This document shows, piece by piece, positions 51,690 through 58,737 of a stretch of DNA of 64,000 nt. The DNA is taken from NCBI GenBank assembly GCA_963589425.1, contig CAVAKZ010000005.1, positions 17,336-81,335 of the forward strand, given 5' to 3'. The notes beneath the pieces were generated by a model. The model was not told the DNA's origin, searched no databases, and saw nothing but the letters and a program-made list of their open reading frames with translations. Position 1 is the first letter of the stretch. Every line of letters begins with the position of its first letter. A program made the position numbers and the translations under genes. This stretch comes from CAKRJP01 sp963589425 (lineage in GTDB: Bacteria > Bacillota > Clostridia > Lachnospirales > Lachnospiraceae).

Positions 51690-52640
51690 GTGAATGAATT
51701 AAAATTAAAAATGTCGTCATCCCCTCATATCCGCTCTGAGATAACTACAAACAAGATTATGCTTTATGTAGTGATCGCATTGCTTCCGGCCTGTGGTTTT
51801 GGAGTTTGGAATTTTGGGATGCATGCCCTTCTGATGCTGATTAGTACAACAGTTGCGGCAGTATTGACAGAATACATTTATGAAAAATTAATGCACAAAG
51901 CAATCACCGTTGGTGATTTAAGTGCAGTGGTAACTGGTTTATTGATTGGCATGAATATGCCTGCAAGTGCTCCTTTATGGATGGGTGCTTTGGGCAGTAT
52001 TTTTGGTATTTTAATCGTAAAACAATTATTTGGTGGACTGGGACAGAACTTTATGAATCCGGCTCTTGGAGCTAGATGCTTTCTTTTGATTTCCTTTGCC
52101 AGTCAGATGACAAGTTTTGCATATGACGGTGTTTCAGGAGCTACACCATTAGCAAGTCTTAAAGCAGGAGAGAGTGTTGATACCATGAGAATGTTTCTTG
52201 GAACCATTCCGGGAACTATTGGTGAAACATCTGTAATTGCACTTTTAATTGGAGCAATCTTCCTTCTTATTATGGGAGTTATTGATCTTCGAATTCCCGG
52301 AACCTACCTTGTTACCTTCGTGATTTTTGTAGGTCTCTTTGGACATTTCCAGAATTCTTCTGTAGGATTCTTTGACCTCTCTTATATTGCTGCTCACCTT
52401 TGTGGTGGCGGTATTATGCTTGGTGCTTGGTTTATGGCAACCGATTATGTAACTTCGCCTATTACAAAAAAAGGTCAGTATGTATACGGTATTTTATTAG
52501 GGGGCTTAACAGGCTTATTCCGTCTTTTTGGAGGATCTGCCGAGGGAGTTTCCTATGCCATTATCATTAGTAACTTACTGGTACCATTGATTGAGAAGGC
52601 AACTCTTCCAAAACCATTTGGCAAAGGGGGGGAAAAATAA
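51690..52640 (+). CDS. rnfD: Rnf complex subunit D
   Basis: Integral membrane subunit, 316 residues with about nine or ten hydrophobic helices. The covalent FMN site is T152 in DGVSGATPLAS, the phosphoester-linked flavin motif of RnfD/NqrB. GTG start at 51690 with AAAGAGGTG upstream. The stop TAA shares its last A with the rnfG ATG, so the genes are coupled. Confidence 0.96.
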   Translation: MNELKLKMSSSPHIRSEITTNKIMLYVVIALLPACGFGVWNFGMHALLMLISTTVAAVLTEYIYEKLMHKAITVGDLSAVVTGLLIGMNMPASAPLWMGALGSIFGILIVKQLFGGLGQNFMNPALGARCFLLISFASQMTSFAYDGVSGATPLASLKAGESVDTMRMFLGTIPGTIGETSVIALLIGAIFLLIMGVIDLRIPGTYLVTFVIFVGLFGHFQNSSVGFFDLSYIAAHLCGGGIMLGAWFMATDYVTSPITKKGQYVYGILLGGLTGLFRLFGGSAEGVSYAIIISNLLVPLIEKATLPKPFGKGGEK

Positions 52641-53218
52641 TGAATAAAATCATAAAAAATACAATGATCCTTACAGCCATTACCTTGGTTTCTGGACTTC
52701 TTTTGGGTGGGGTCTATGAAGTGACAAAGGCGCCTATTGCCGCAGCAAATGAAAAGGCTAAAAAAGAAGCTTGGCAGGCAGTTTTTCCGGAAGCTGATTT
52801 AGGCGATTTTGAATCTTTGGAAGTAGACGAAGCTATTTCAAACTCAGTTGCTGAAAGCCTGGATGAAAAAGTAGTTGTAGATGAAGTTTGTCAAGTAGGA
52901 GATCTGGGATATGTTATTACCACCACGGATTCCGAAGGTTATGGCGGTGATATTCAGGTAACTGTTGGAATTTCTACAGATGGAAGTATTACAGGAATCT
53001 CTATTCTCTCTATTAGCGAGACTGCAGGACTTGGTATGAAAGCAAAGGAAGCAAGTTTTTATGAGCAGTACGTAGGGGAAGCTACAGATGGATTTTATGT
53101 TTCTAAGGATGGCGGGGATGGAACAGCCATTGATGCCATTAGTGGAGCTACCATTACATCAAGAGCTATGACTGGTGCGGTTAATGAAGCTCTTGGATAT
53201 TTTAAAGAAGCGTTTTAA
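52640..53218 (+). CDS. rnfG: Rnf complex subunit G
   Basis: Single-span membrane protein of 192 residues with a large extracytoplasmic FMN-binding domain. The N-terminal helix is at about residues 8-26. The covalent flavin site is T173 in SGATITSRA. Attachment of FMN needs an ApbE transferase, which is not in this window. RBS GGGGGGGAAAA just precedes the ATG. rnfE follows after 13 nt. Confidence 0.96.
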   Translation: MNKIIKNTMILTAITLVSGLLLGGVYEVTKAPIAAANEKAKKEAWQAVFPEADLGDFESLEVDEAISNSVAESLDEKVVVDEVCQVGDLGYVITTTDSEGYGGDIQVTVGISTDGSITGISILSISETAGLGMKAKEASFYEQYVGEATDGFYVSKDGGDGTAIDAISGATITSRAMTGAVNEALGYFKEAF

Positions 53219-53231
53219 GGAGGTAGAGAAA

Positions 53232-53873
53232 ATGAATGTATGTTTAGAACGGTTACATAATGGTCTCATTAAAGAAAATCCTACCTTTGTATTGATGCTT
53301 GGAATGTGTCCGACACTGGCGGTTACAACAGCTGCAATCAATGGTGTTGGTATGGGACTATCAACAACAGTAGTATTGGTATTATCAAATATGTTAATAT
53401 CCATGCTAAGAAATATTATTCCGGATTCTGTGAGAATGCCGGCCTTTATCGTAGTAGTTGCATCTTTTGTAACTATTGTGCAATTTTTATTGGAAGGATT
53501 TTTGCCAAGCCTATATAGCGCTTTGGGATTATATATTCCTTTGATCGTAGTAAACTGTATTATCCTTGGACGTGCGGAAAGTTATGCATCAAAAAATCCG
53601 GTAATTCCATCGATTTTCGATGGTCTTGGTATGGGCCTTGGATTCACATGCGGTTTAACAGCAATTGCAATTGTTCGTGAGTTTATCGGAACAGGGGCGA
53701 TTTTTGGGGTACAGATTCTTCCTTTAGCAGATGCTGAAGCAGGTACTCTTGGATATACTCCGATTACTATTTTTATCCTGGCACCTGGAGCCTTCCTGGT
53801 ATTGTCCGGATTGGTGGCTTTACAGAATCGAATCAAGAGAAAAGCGGCTGAAAAAAATGCTGCTGCAAATTAA
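53232..53873 (+). CDS. rnfE: Rnf complex subunit E
   Basis: Integral membrane subunit of 213 residues with about six helices, paralogous to RnfA. Signature parts are NPTFVLMLGMCPTLAVTTAA and LGLYIPLIVVNCIILGRAESYASKNPV. The ATG at 53232 is chosen because AAGGAGG (53218-53224) lies just upstream; the frame also continues open into rnfG. RnfA and RnfE together hold an intramembrane iron-sulfur centre, with the conserved Cys visible in MCPT and NCIILG. Confidence 0.96.
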   Translation: MNVCLERLHNGLIKENPTFVLMLGMCPTLAVTTAAINGVGMGLSTTVVLVLSNMLISMLRNIIPDSVRMPAFIVVVASFVTIVQFLLEGFLPSLYSALGLYIPLIVVNCIILGRAESYASKNPVIPSIFDGLGMGLGFTCGLTAIAIVREFIGTGAIFGVQILPLADAEAGTLGYTPITIFILAPGAFLVLSGLVALQNRIKRKAAEKNAAAN

Positions 53874-53892
53874 GAATAGGAGGAATTTATAA

Positions 53893-54468
53893 ATGAAAGA
53901 ATTATTACTTTTAGCAATAGGTTCCGCTATTGTTAATAATGTTGTACTTAGCCAGTTCCTTGGAATTTGTCCCTTCTTAGGTGTATCTAAGAAAGTAGAA
54001 ACAGCCACTGGTATGGGTGGGGCAGTCGTCTTTGTTATTACAATTTCATCCTTTTTAACAGGACTGATCTACAAATTTATTTTGGTTCCATTGGGATTTG
54101 AATATTTGCAGACAATTGTATTCATTTTATTTATTGCAGCTTTAGTACAGTTTGTAGAGATGTTTTTAAAGAAATCTATGCCGTCTCTTTATAATGCCCT
54201 GGGCGTTTACTTGCCCCTGATTACTACAAACTGTGCTGTATTAGGTGTTGCTCTTACCAATGTTCAGAAAGAGTATAGCATTTTACAGGGTGTAGTAAAT
54301 GGTATTGGAACATCTGTAGGATTTGCCATTGCTATTACTATTATGGCAGGTATTCGTGAAAAGATTGAATTCAATGACGTTCCAGAATCCTTTCGGGGAA
54401 CTCCGATTGTGTTAATTACCGCATCTTTGATGTCCATTGCATTTTTTGGATTTTCAGGATTGATTTAG
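53893..54468 (+). CDS. rnfA: Rnf complex subunit A
   Basis: Integral membrane subunit of 191 residues with six helices, in inverted topology to RnfE. Signature parts are NNVVLSQFLGICPFLGVSKK and LGVYLPLITTNCAVLGVAL, each with the Cys that ligates the shared 2Fe-2S centre. RBS AGGAGG. rnfB follows after 13 nt. Confidence 0.97.
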   Translation: MKELLLLAIGSAIVNNVVLSQFLGICPFLGVSKKVETATGMGGAVVFVITISSFLTGLIYKFILVPLGFEYLQTIVFILFIAALVQFVEMFLKKSMPSLYNALGVYLPLITTNCAVLGVALTNVQKEYSILQGVVNGIGTSVGFAIAITIMAGIREKIEFNDVPESFRGTPIVLITASLMSIAFFGFSGLI

Positions 54469-54481
54469 GAGGAAGAGATAT

Positions 54482-55372
54482 ATGATTACAGGAATTATAA
54501 TTGCAGCCGTAGTTGTAGGCGGCACTGGATTGTTTATAGGAATCTTCCTTGGAGTGGCTGGTCAGAAATTTGCTGTGGAAGTGGATGAGAGAGAGGAAGC
54601 TATCTTGGGCGTCCTTCCGGGAAACAACTGTGGAGGTTGTGGTTATGCCGGATGTTCCGGTGTGGCAGCTGCCATTGTAAAGGGAGAAGCTGCTGTAAGC
54701 GCCTGCCCGGTAGGAGGAGCTGCTGTAGCCGGTAAGATAGCTGAGATTATGGGCGTTGAAGCCGGCGAGGAAGAGCACTTAGTTGCTTTTGTAAAATGTG
54801 CAGGTAACTGTGATGTTGCAAAGCAAGAATATGAGTATGAGGGTATTCATGATTGTACTTTTGTAAATATGATGCAGGATGCAGGCCCTAAGGGCTGTAA
54901 TTATGGATGTTTGGGAGAAGGTTCATGTGTAAAGGCTTGTCCTTTTAATGCCATTCATATTGAAAACGGAGTGGCAGTTGTAGATAAGGAAGCTTGTAAG
55001 GCTTGCGGAAAATGCGTAGCTGTCTGTCCAAAGCATTTGATTGAGCTGATTCCATACAAACAAAAATGCATGGTACAGTGTAGTTCAAAAGATCTTGGAA
55101 AAGATGTGATGAAGAACTGTTCTGTAGGTTGTATCGGTTGCGGAATCTGCGCTAAGAACTGTCACTTTGAAGCTATTACAGTAGAAGACCATCTGGCTCA
55201 TATTGATGTGTCACGTTGTAAGAATTGTACTTTATGTGCACAAAAATGTCCTAAGAAGATCATCACTCCAAAGATAGAGCCAAAGAAGGAAGTAAAGAAA
55301 GAGGCTAAGCCTGCTTCTAAACCGGAAGCAAAGCCACAGGCTGAGTCGGAGACAAAAATAAAAGCTGAATAG
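54482..55372 (+). CDS. rnfB: Rnf complex subunit B
   Basis: Ferredoxin-accepting subunit of 296 residues. One N-terminal helix (about 3-24) anchors it. A CGGCGYAGCSG motif with a later Cys forms the first 4Fe-4S cluster. Four ferredoxin-type motifs follow: CNYGCLGEGSCVKACP, CKACGKCVAVCP, CSVGCIGCGICAKNC and CKNCTLCAQKCP. The last 35 residues are a Lys/Glu/Pro tail (EPKKEVKKEAKP). RBS AGGAGGAAGAG. Last gene of the rnf operon proper, ending at the hairpin at 55420. Confidence 0.97.
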   Translation: MITGIIIAAVVVGGTGLFIGIFLGVAGQKFAVEVDEREEAILGVLPGNNCGGCGYAGCSGVAAAIVKGEAAVSACPVGGAAVAGKIAEIMGVEAGEEEHLVAFVKCAGNCDVAKQEYEYEGIHDCTFVNMMQDAGPKGCNYGCLGEGSCVKACPFNAIHIENGVAVVDKEACKACGKCVAVCPKHLIELIPYKQKCMVQCSSKDLGKDVMKNCSVGCIGCGICAKNCHFEAITVEDHLAHIDVSRCKNCTLCAQKCPKKIITPKIEPKKEVKKEAKPASKPEAKPQAESETKIKAE

Positions 55373-55419
55373 GCTGACAGAATTTCTGAAGCTAAAATTT
55401 AAAGATGTGATTTATTGAG

Positions 55420-55479
55420 AAAGCAAGGCAATCTTCTAATCGAACATAAATTCGAATATAAGGTTGCCTTGCTTTTTTT
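55420..55479 (+). terminator. rnf operon terminator overlapping the next promoter
   Basis: AAGCAAGGCAATCTT (55421-55435) pairs with AAGGTTGCCTTGCTT (55460-55474), with an inner TCGAA/TTCGA pairing, then a T-tract. Its right arm contains the -35 box of the following promoter. Confidence 0.88.
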
Positions 55480-55492
55480 CCTGTGTTAGAAT
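55464..55492 (+). promoter_or_regulatory. Promoter of the NusG-II gene
   Basis: TTGCCT (55464-55469), 17-nt spacer, TAGAAT (55487-55492) with TG at 55484-55485, an extended -10. About 29 nt before the ATG. Confidence 0.65.
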
Positions 55493-55520
55493 GTACCATA
55501 GTAACTTGAGAGGAAGTCAT

Positions 55521-55904
55521 ATGATCCTAGGATTTAAGAAAAAAGATATTTTACTGATAATAGTGGTGCTTATGATGGCTTTGGGATTTTATCTGGGGCA
55601 AGAATACCTAGGAAGGACTGTAGGGAATCAAGTAGTCGTTATGGTAGATGGAGAAGTCTTTGGCACCTATGATTTAAACAAAAATCAGACAGTTTCTATT
55701 AATAATGACTCCAATATTTTAAAGATTCAGGACAAGAAGGCGAAAATTACTCAGGCAGATTGCCCGGACAAACTCTGTGTTCATCAAAAGTTCATTTCCA
55801 AAACCAATGAGTCTATTATATGTTTGCCTAATAAAGTGGTAGTGAAGATTGCTGCCTCAGAGGGGAGCAAAGATTCAGGGGATGTTGATACGGTAGCAAG
55901 ATGA
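55521..55904 (+). CDS. NusG domain II protein, EetA-like
   Basis: A 127-residue membrane-anchored protein. One helix at about residues 8-27 (DILLIIVVLMMALGFYL) is followed by an extracytoplasmic NusG-II domain with VVVMVDGEVFGTYDL and conserved Cys in ADCPDKLCVHQ and ICLPN. The start at 55521 is chosen with GAGAGGAAG upstream; the open frame reaches back into the terminator. The adjacent Gx-transporter gene makes the pair look like EetA/EetB of flavin-based extracellular electron transfer loci. That function is inferred from family resemblance and order. Confidence 0.8.
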   Translation: MILGFKKKDILLIIVVLMMALGFYLGQEYLGRTVGNQVVVMVDGEVFGTYDLNKNQTVSINNDSNILKIQDKKAKITQADCPDKLCVHQKFISKTNESIICLPNKVVVKIAASEGSKDSGDVDTVAR

Positions 55905-55921
55905 AAGAAAGGGGATAAGGG

Positions 55922-56416
55922 ATGAAGAATCGTGTTGCTTATTTTGGGGTTTTTACAGCTCTGGCATTGATTTTTAGTTACATTGAAGGCTTGATTCCTT
56001 TTGATTTCGGAATTCCGGGAGTGAAACTTGGGCTGGCCAATTTAATCATAGTCTTTGCTCTTTATAAGTTGAATCTTAGGGATGTTTATTTGCTTTCTCT
56101 TGTTCGGGTGCTTCTTTCGGGAGCCTTATTCGGTAATTATTTTAGTATTGTTTACAGCCTTGCAGGTGGTCTTCTAAGCTTGTCTGTCATGGTTTTTTTA
56201 AAACATAGGGAAGGCTATAGCATTTTAGGAATAAGTATGGCTGGTGGGGTTTTCCATAATGTTGGACAGGTTCTTGTAGCTATGATCCTGGTAGAGACCT
56301 TCAGCGTGATCTACTACCTTCCGGTACTTCTGCTGGCAGGACTTGTTACGGGAGCCTTAATTGGAGTGGTGGCAGGAGAAGTTTTAAAGCGTGTGACCTT
56401 CCTTTTCGTAGAATAA
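55922..56416 (+). CDS. Gx transporter family membrane protein, EetB-like
   Basis: A 164-residue protein with five or six transmembrane helices and the family pattern FGVFTALALIFSYIEGLIP, GVKLGLANLIIVFAL, LVRVLLSGALFGNYFSIVYSLAGG and MAGGVFHNVGQ. Often labelled heptaprenyl diphosphate synthase component I, but it has no prenyl synthase motifs and looks like a small-molecule transporter or quinone-related membrane protein. It starts 18 nt after the NusG-II gene with GGGGATAAGGG upstream. Both directly follow rnfCDGEAB. Confidence 0.82.
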   Translation: MKNRVAYFGVFTALALIFSYIEGLIPFDFGIPGVKLGLANLIIVFALYKLNLRDVYLLSLVRVLLSGALFGNYFSIVYSLAGGLLSLSVMVFLKHREGYSILGISMAGGVFHNVGQVLVAMILVETFSVIYYLPVLLLAGLVTGALIGVVAGEVLKRVTFLFVE

Positions 56417-56451
56417 AAAACATTAGCTTTATGATAGAGGGATGATTGGAT

Positions 56452-57072
56452 ATGATTTCTTTTTTAAGAGGTACTATTTCCTGGGTGGAAGAAGAAAAAG
56501 TTGTTCTGGATGTAGGAGGCCTAGGTTATGGCGTCTTTATGTCGGGAAGGGCTTTGGCAAGTTTGCCTGCTAATGGCACAGAGGTTCTGATTTACACTTA
56601 TTTAAGTGTAAGAGAAGATGCTATGCAGCTTTATGGCTTCCTGTCAAGGGATGAGCTGGCTGTCTTTAAGCTTGCTATTAGTGTCAGCGGAATTGGGCCT
56701 AAGGGAGCTTTGGGGCTTCTTAGCAGTCTGTCTCCGGATGATCTTCGTTTTGCAGTGGCTTCTAAGGATGTAAAGGCCATTAGTGCAGCTCCGGGAATCG
56801 GAAAGAAGACAGCAGAGAAGTTGATTGTGGAATTAAAAGACAAGCTAAAATTGGAGGATGCCCTAGAACACACCGGAGGATTATCCCAAAGCGAGCTGGC
56901 AGCCGGGGATTCTAAGCATGTATCTAGTATACAGAAAGAAGCAGTGGAAGCTCTATGTGCTTTGGGTTATGGAAATACAGAAGCCCTAAAGGCTGTGCGA
57001 CAGGTAGAAATAGGAGAGGACACCACCGTGGAAGATGCCTTGAAGCTTTCTTTGAAATTTATGACACGGTGA
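56452..57072 (+). CDS. ruvA: Holliday junction branch-migration protein RuvA
   Basis: Junction-binding subunit of the RuvAB motor, 206 residues. N-terminal OB domain (ISFLRGTISWVEEEKVVLDVGGLGYGVF), double helix-hairpin-helix region (VSGIGPKGALGLLSSL, APGIGKKTAEKLIVELKDK) and the C-terminal domain III (EAVEALCALGY). ATG at 56452 is chosen; a TTG at 56446 is weaker. AGAGGG lies upstream. ruvB follows after 15 nt. Confidence 0.96.
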   Translation: MISFLRGTISWVEEEKVVLDVGGLGYGVFMSGRALASLPANGTEVLIYTYLSVREDAMQLYGFLSRDELAVFKLAISVSGIGPKGALGLLSSLSPDDLRFAVASKDVKAISAAPGIGKKTAEKLIVELKDKLKLEDALEHTGGLSQSELAAGDSKHVSSIQKEAVEALCALGYGNTEALKAVRQVEIGEDTTVEDALKLSLKFMTR

Positions 57073-57087
57073 TAGGTTTTTGGGTAT

Positions 57088-58080
57088 ATGAGCAGACGAA
57101 TTATTAGCACAGAGAATCTGGAAGAAGACGTTAAAATTGAAAACCATTTAAGGCCCCAGTACCTAGAGAACTATATTGGCCAGGAAAAAGCCAAGGAGAC
57201 CCTGAAAATTTATATAGAGGCTGCAAAGGCAAGAGGAGAAGCCTTGGATCATGTACTTTTTTATGGACCTCCGGGACTTGGCAAAACTACTTTGGCTGGA
57301 ATCATTGCCAATGAGATGCATGTAAATCTTAAGATCACTTCAGGACCTGCTATAGAAAAGCCTGGAGAGATGGCGGCTATTTTAAATAATCTTCAGGAAA
57401 AGGATGTGCTTTTTGTAGACGAGATCCATAGGTTGAATCGTCAGGTAGAAGAGGTATTATATCCTGCTATGGAAGATTATGCCATAGATATAATGATTGG
57501 AAAGGGAGCTACTGCAAGATCTATAAGGCTGGATCTTCCAAAGTTTACCTTGGTAGGGGCTACTACCAGGGCGGGAATGCTGACTGCCCCCTTAAGAGAT
57601 CGATTTGGAGTGGTGAACCGCTTAGAGTTTTACACGGTGGAGGAGTTAAAGACCATTATTCTTAGGTCAGCCAAGGTTTTAGATGTTGGAATTGACGAGG
57701 CAGGTGCCATTGCTATGGCAAGAAGATCCAGGGGAACTCCAAGACTTGCCAACCGTCTGCTAAAAAGGGTAAGGGATTTTGCTCAGGTTCGATATGATGG
57801 CTATATCACAGAAGAGGTGGCCAATGGAGCATTGGATCTTTTGGATGTAGATAAGGAGGGGCTAGATCAGACAGATCGAGGCATGCTTCTTGCTATGATT
57901 GACAGATTTTCCGGAGGACCCGTGGGATTGGAGACCTTGGCTGCCTCTATTGGTGAAGATGCAGGTACTGTGGAGGACGTCTATGAACCTTTCCTTCTTA
58001 AGAATGGTTTTATTCAAAGAACCCCTAGAGGCCGGATGGTTACAGATAAAACCTATGCTCATTTGGGAATTTCTAAGTAA
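57088..58080 (+). CDS. ruvB: Holliday junction branch-migration ATPase RuvB
   Basis: AAA+ helicase motor of 330 residues. Walker A is GPPGLGKTTLAG, Walker B is FVDEIHRL, sensor 1 is VGATTRAG, the arginine finger is in LRDRFG, and the C-terminal winged helix is FIQRTPRGRMVT. Full length for the family. It works with RuvA; RecU (20439) is the resolvase in this lineage. Confidence 0.98.
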   Translation: MSRRIISTENLEEDVKIENHLRPQYLENYIGQEKAKETLKIYIEAAKARGEALDHVLFYGPPGLGKTTLAGIIANEMHVNLKITSGPAIEKPGEMAAILNNLQEKDVLFVDEIHRLNRQVEEVLYPAMEDYAIDIMIGKGATARSIRLDLPKFTLVGATTRAGMLTAPLRDRFGVVNRLEFYTVEELKTIILRSAKVLDVGIDEAGAIAMARRSRGTPRLANRLLKRVRDFAQVRYDGYITEEVANGALDLLDVDKEGLDQTDRGMLLAMIDRFSGGPVGLETLAASIGEDAGTVEDVYEPFLLKNGFIQRTPRGRMVTDKTYAHLGISK

Positions 58081-58140
58081 GAGGATTGGGGCACTATGGC
58101 TGAATCGTTACATTTTCCCAGGGAAATTAGAGAAAAATAG

Positions 58141-58169
58141 TTGGTTTTTGCTCTTTATTAGTTTATAAT
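58141..58169 (+). promoter_or_regulatory. zapA promoter
   Basis: TTGGTT (58141-58146), 17-nt spacer, TATAAT (58164-58169). It overlaps the first in-frame ATG (58168), so translation must start further on. Confidence 0.7.
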
Positions 58170-58203
58170 GGAGAAAGATTATGGAAAGTTCGAGGAGGCT
58201 TGT

Positions 58204-58617
58204 ATGGCATCATCAAAAAATTTTACAGAAGTTTTAATCGGTGGGAAGGTGTTCACTTTAAGTGGTTTTGAAAGTGAAGAATATCTCCAAAAGGTGTCTA
58301 CCTACCTGAACCATAAGTTGGACGAGTGCGGTAACAACGATGGATACCGCAAGCAGAATGCAGAGACAAGAAGCATTTTATTGGCTCTTAATATTGCGGA
58401 TGATTATTTTAAAGCGAAAAAGCAGGGCGGAAGCTTAGAGCAGGACATCGAAGTGAAGGACAAGGAGATGTACGAACTTAAGCATGAGCTGATTTCCGTT
58501 CAGATTAAGTTGGAGAACGCAGAATCCGCTATGGATAAGCTAAAGGAAGAAAACAAGGCTCTTCAGATGAAGATTGTTCAGCTGGAAACTGAGATCAAGA
58601 ATAGTGAAGAAAAATAA
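58204..58617 (+). CDS. zapA: Cell division protein ZapA
   Basis: FtsZ-ring stabilising protein of 137 residues. The N-terminal ZapA fold reads TEVLIGGKVFTLSGFESEEYLQKVSTYLNHKLDE, followed by a helical coiled coil (about 75-135) with heptad-like charges. ATG at 58204 is chosen because GAGGAGG precedes it and the promoter covers the earlier ATG at 58168. It lies just after ruvB but has its own promoter. Confidence 0.88.
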   Translation: MASSKNFTEVLIGGKVFTLSGFESEEYLQKVSTYLNHKLDECGNNDGYRKQNAETRSILLALNIADDYFKAKKQGGSLEQDIEVKDKEMYELKHELISVQIKLENAESAMDKLKEENKALQMKIVQLETEIKNSEEK

Positions 58618-58622
58618 ATTTG

Positions 58623-58647
58623 CAGGCTGTCAATGACAGCCTGTTTT
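58623..58647 (+). terminator. zapA terminator
   Basis: Perfect 9-bp stem CAGGCTGTC / GACAGCCTG with a 3-nt loop, then TTTT. The right arm overlaps the following candidate promoter. Confidence 0.8.
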
Positions 58648-58662
58648 ACGTTGTGCTATAAA
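58633..58662 (+). promoter_or_regulatory. Candidate promoter of the U32 peptidase gene
   Basis: ATGACA (58633-58638), 18-nt spacer, TATAAA (58657-58662) with TG at 58654-58655, an extended -10. Confidence 0.5.
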
Positions 58663-58737
58663 GATTGAAAGTCCCTGGAATGGGACAAAAATAAAGGGTC
58701 ATAAATAGTCATAAATAAAAGATTGAAAGGAAATTAT

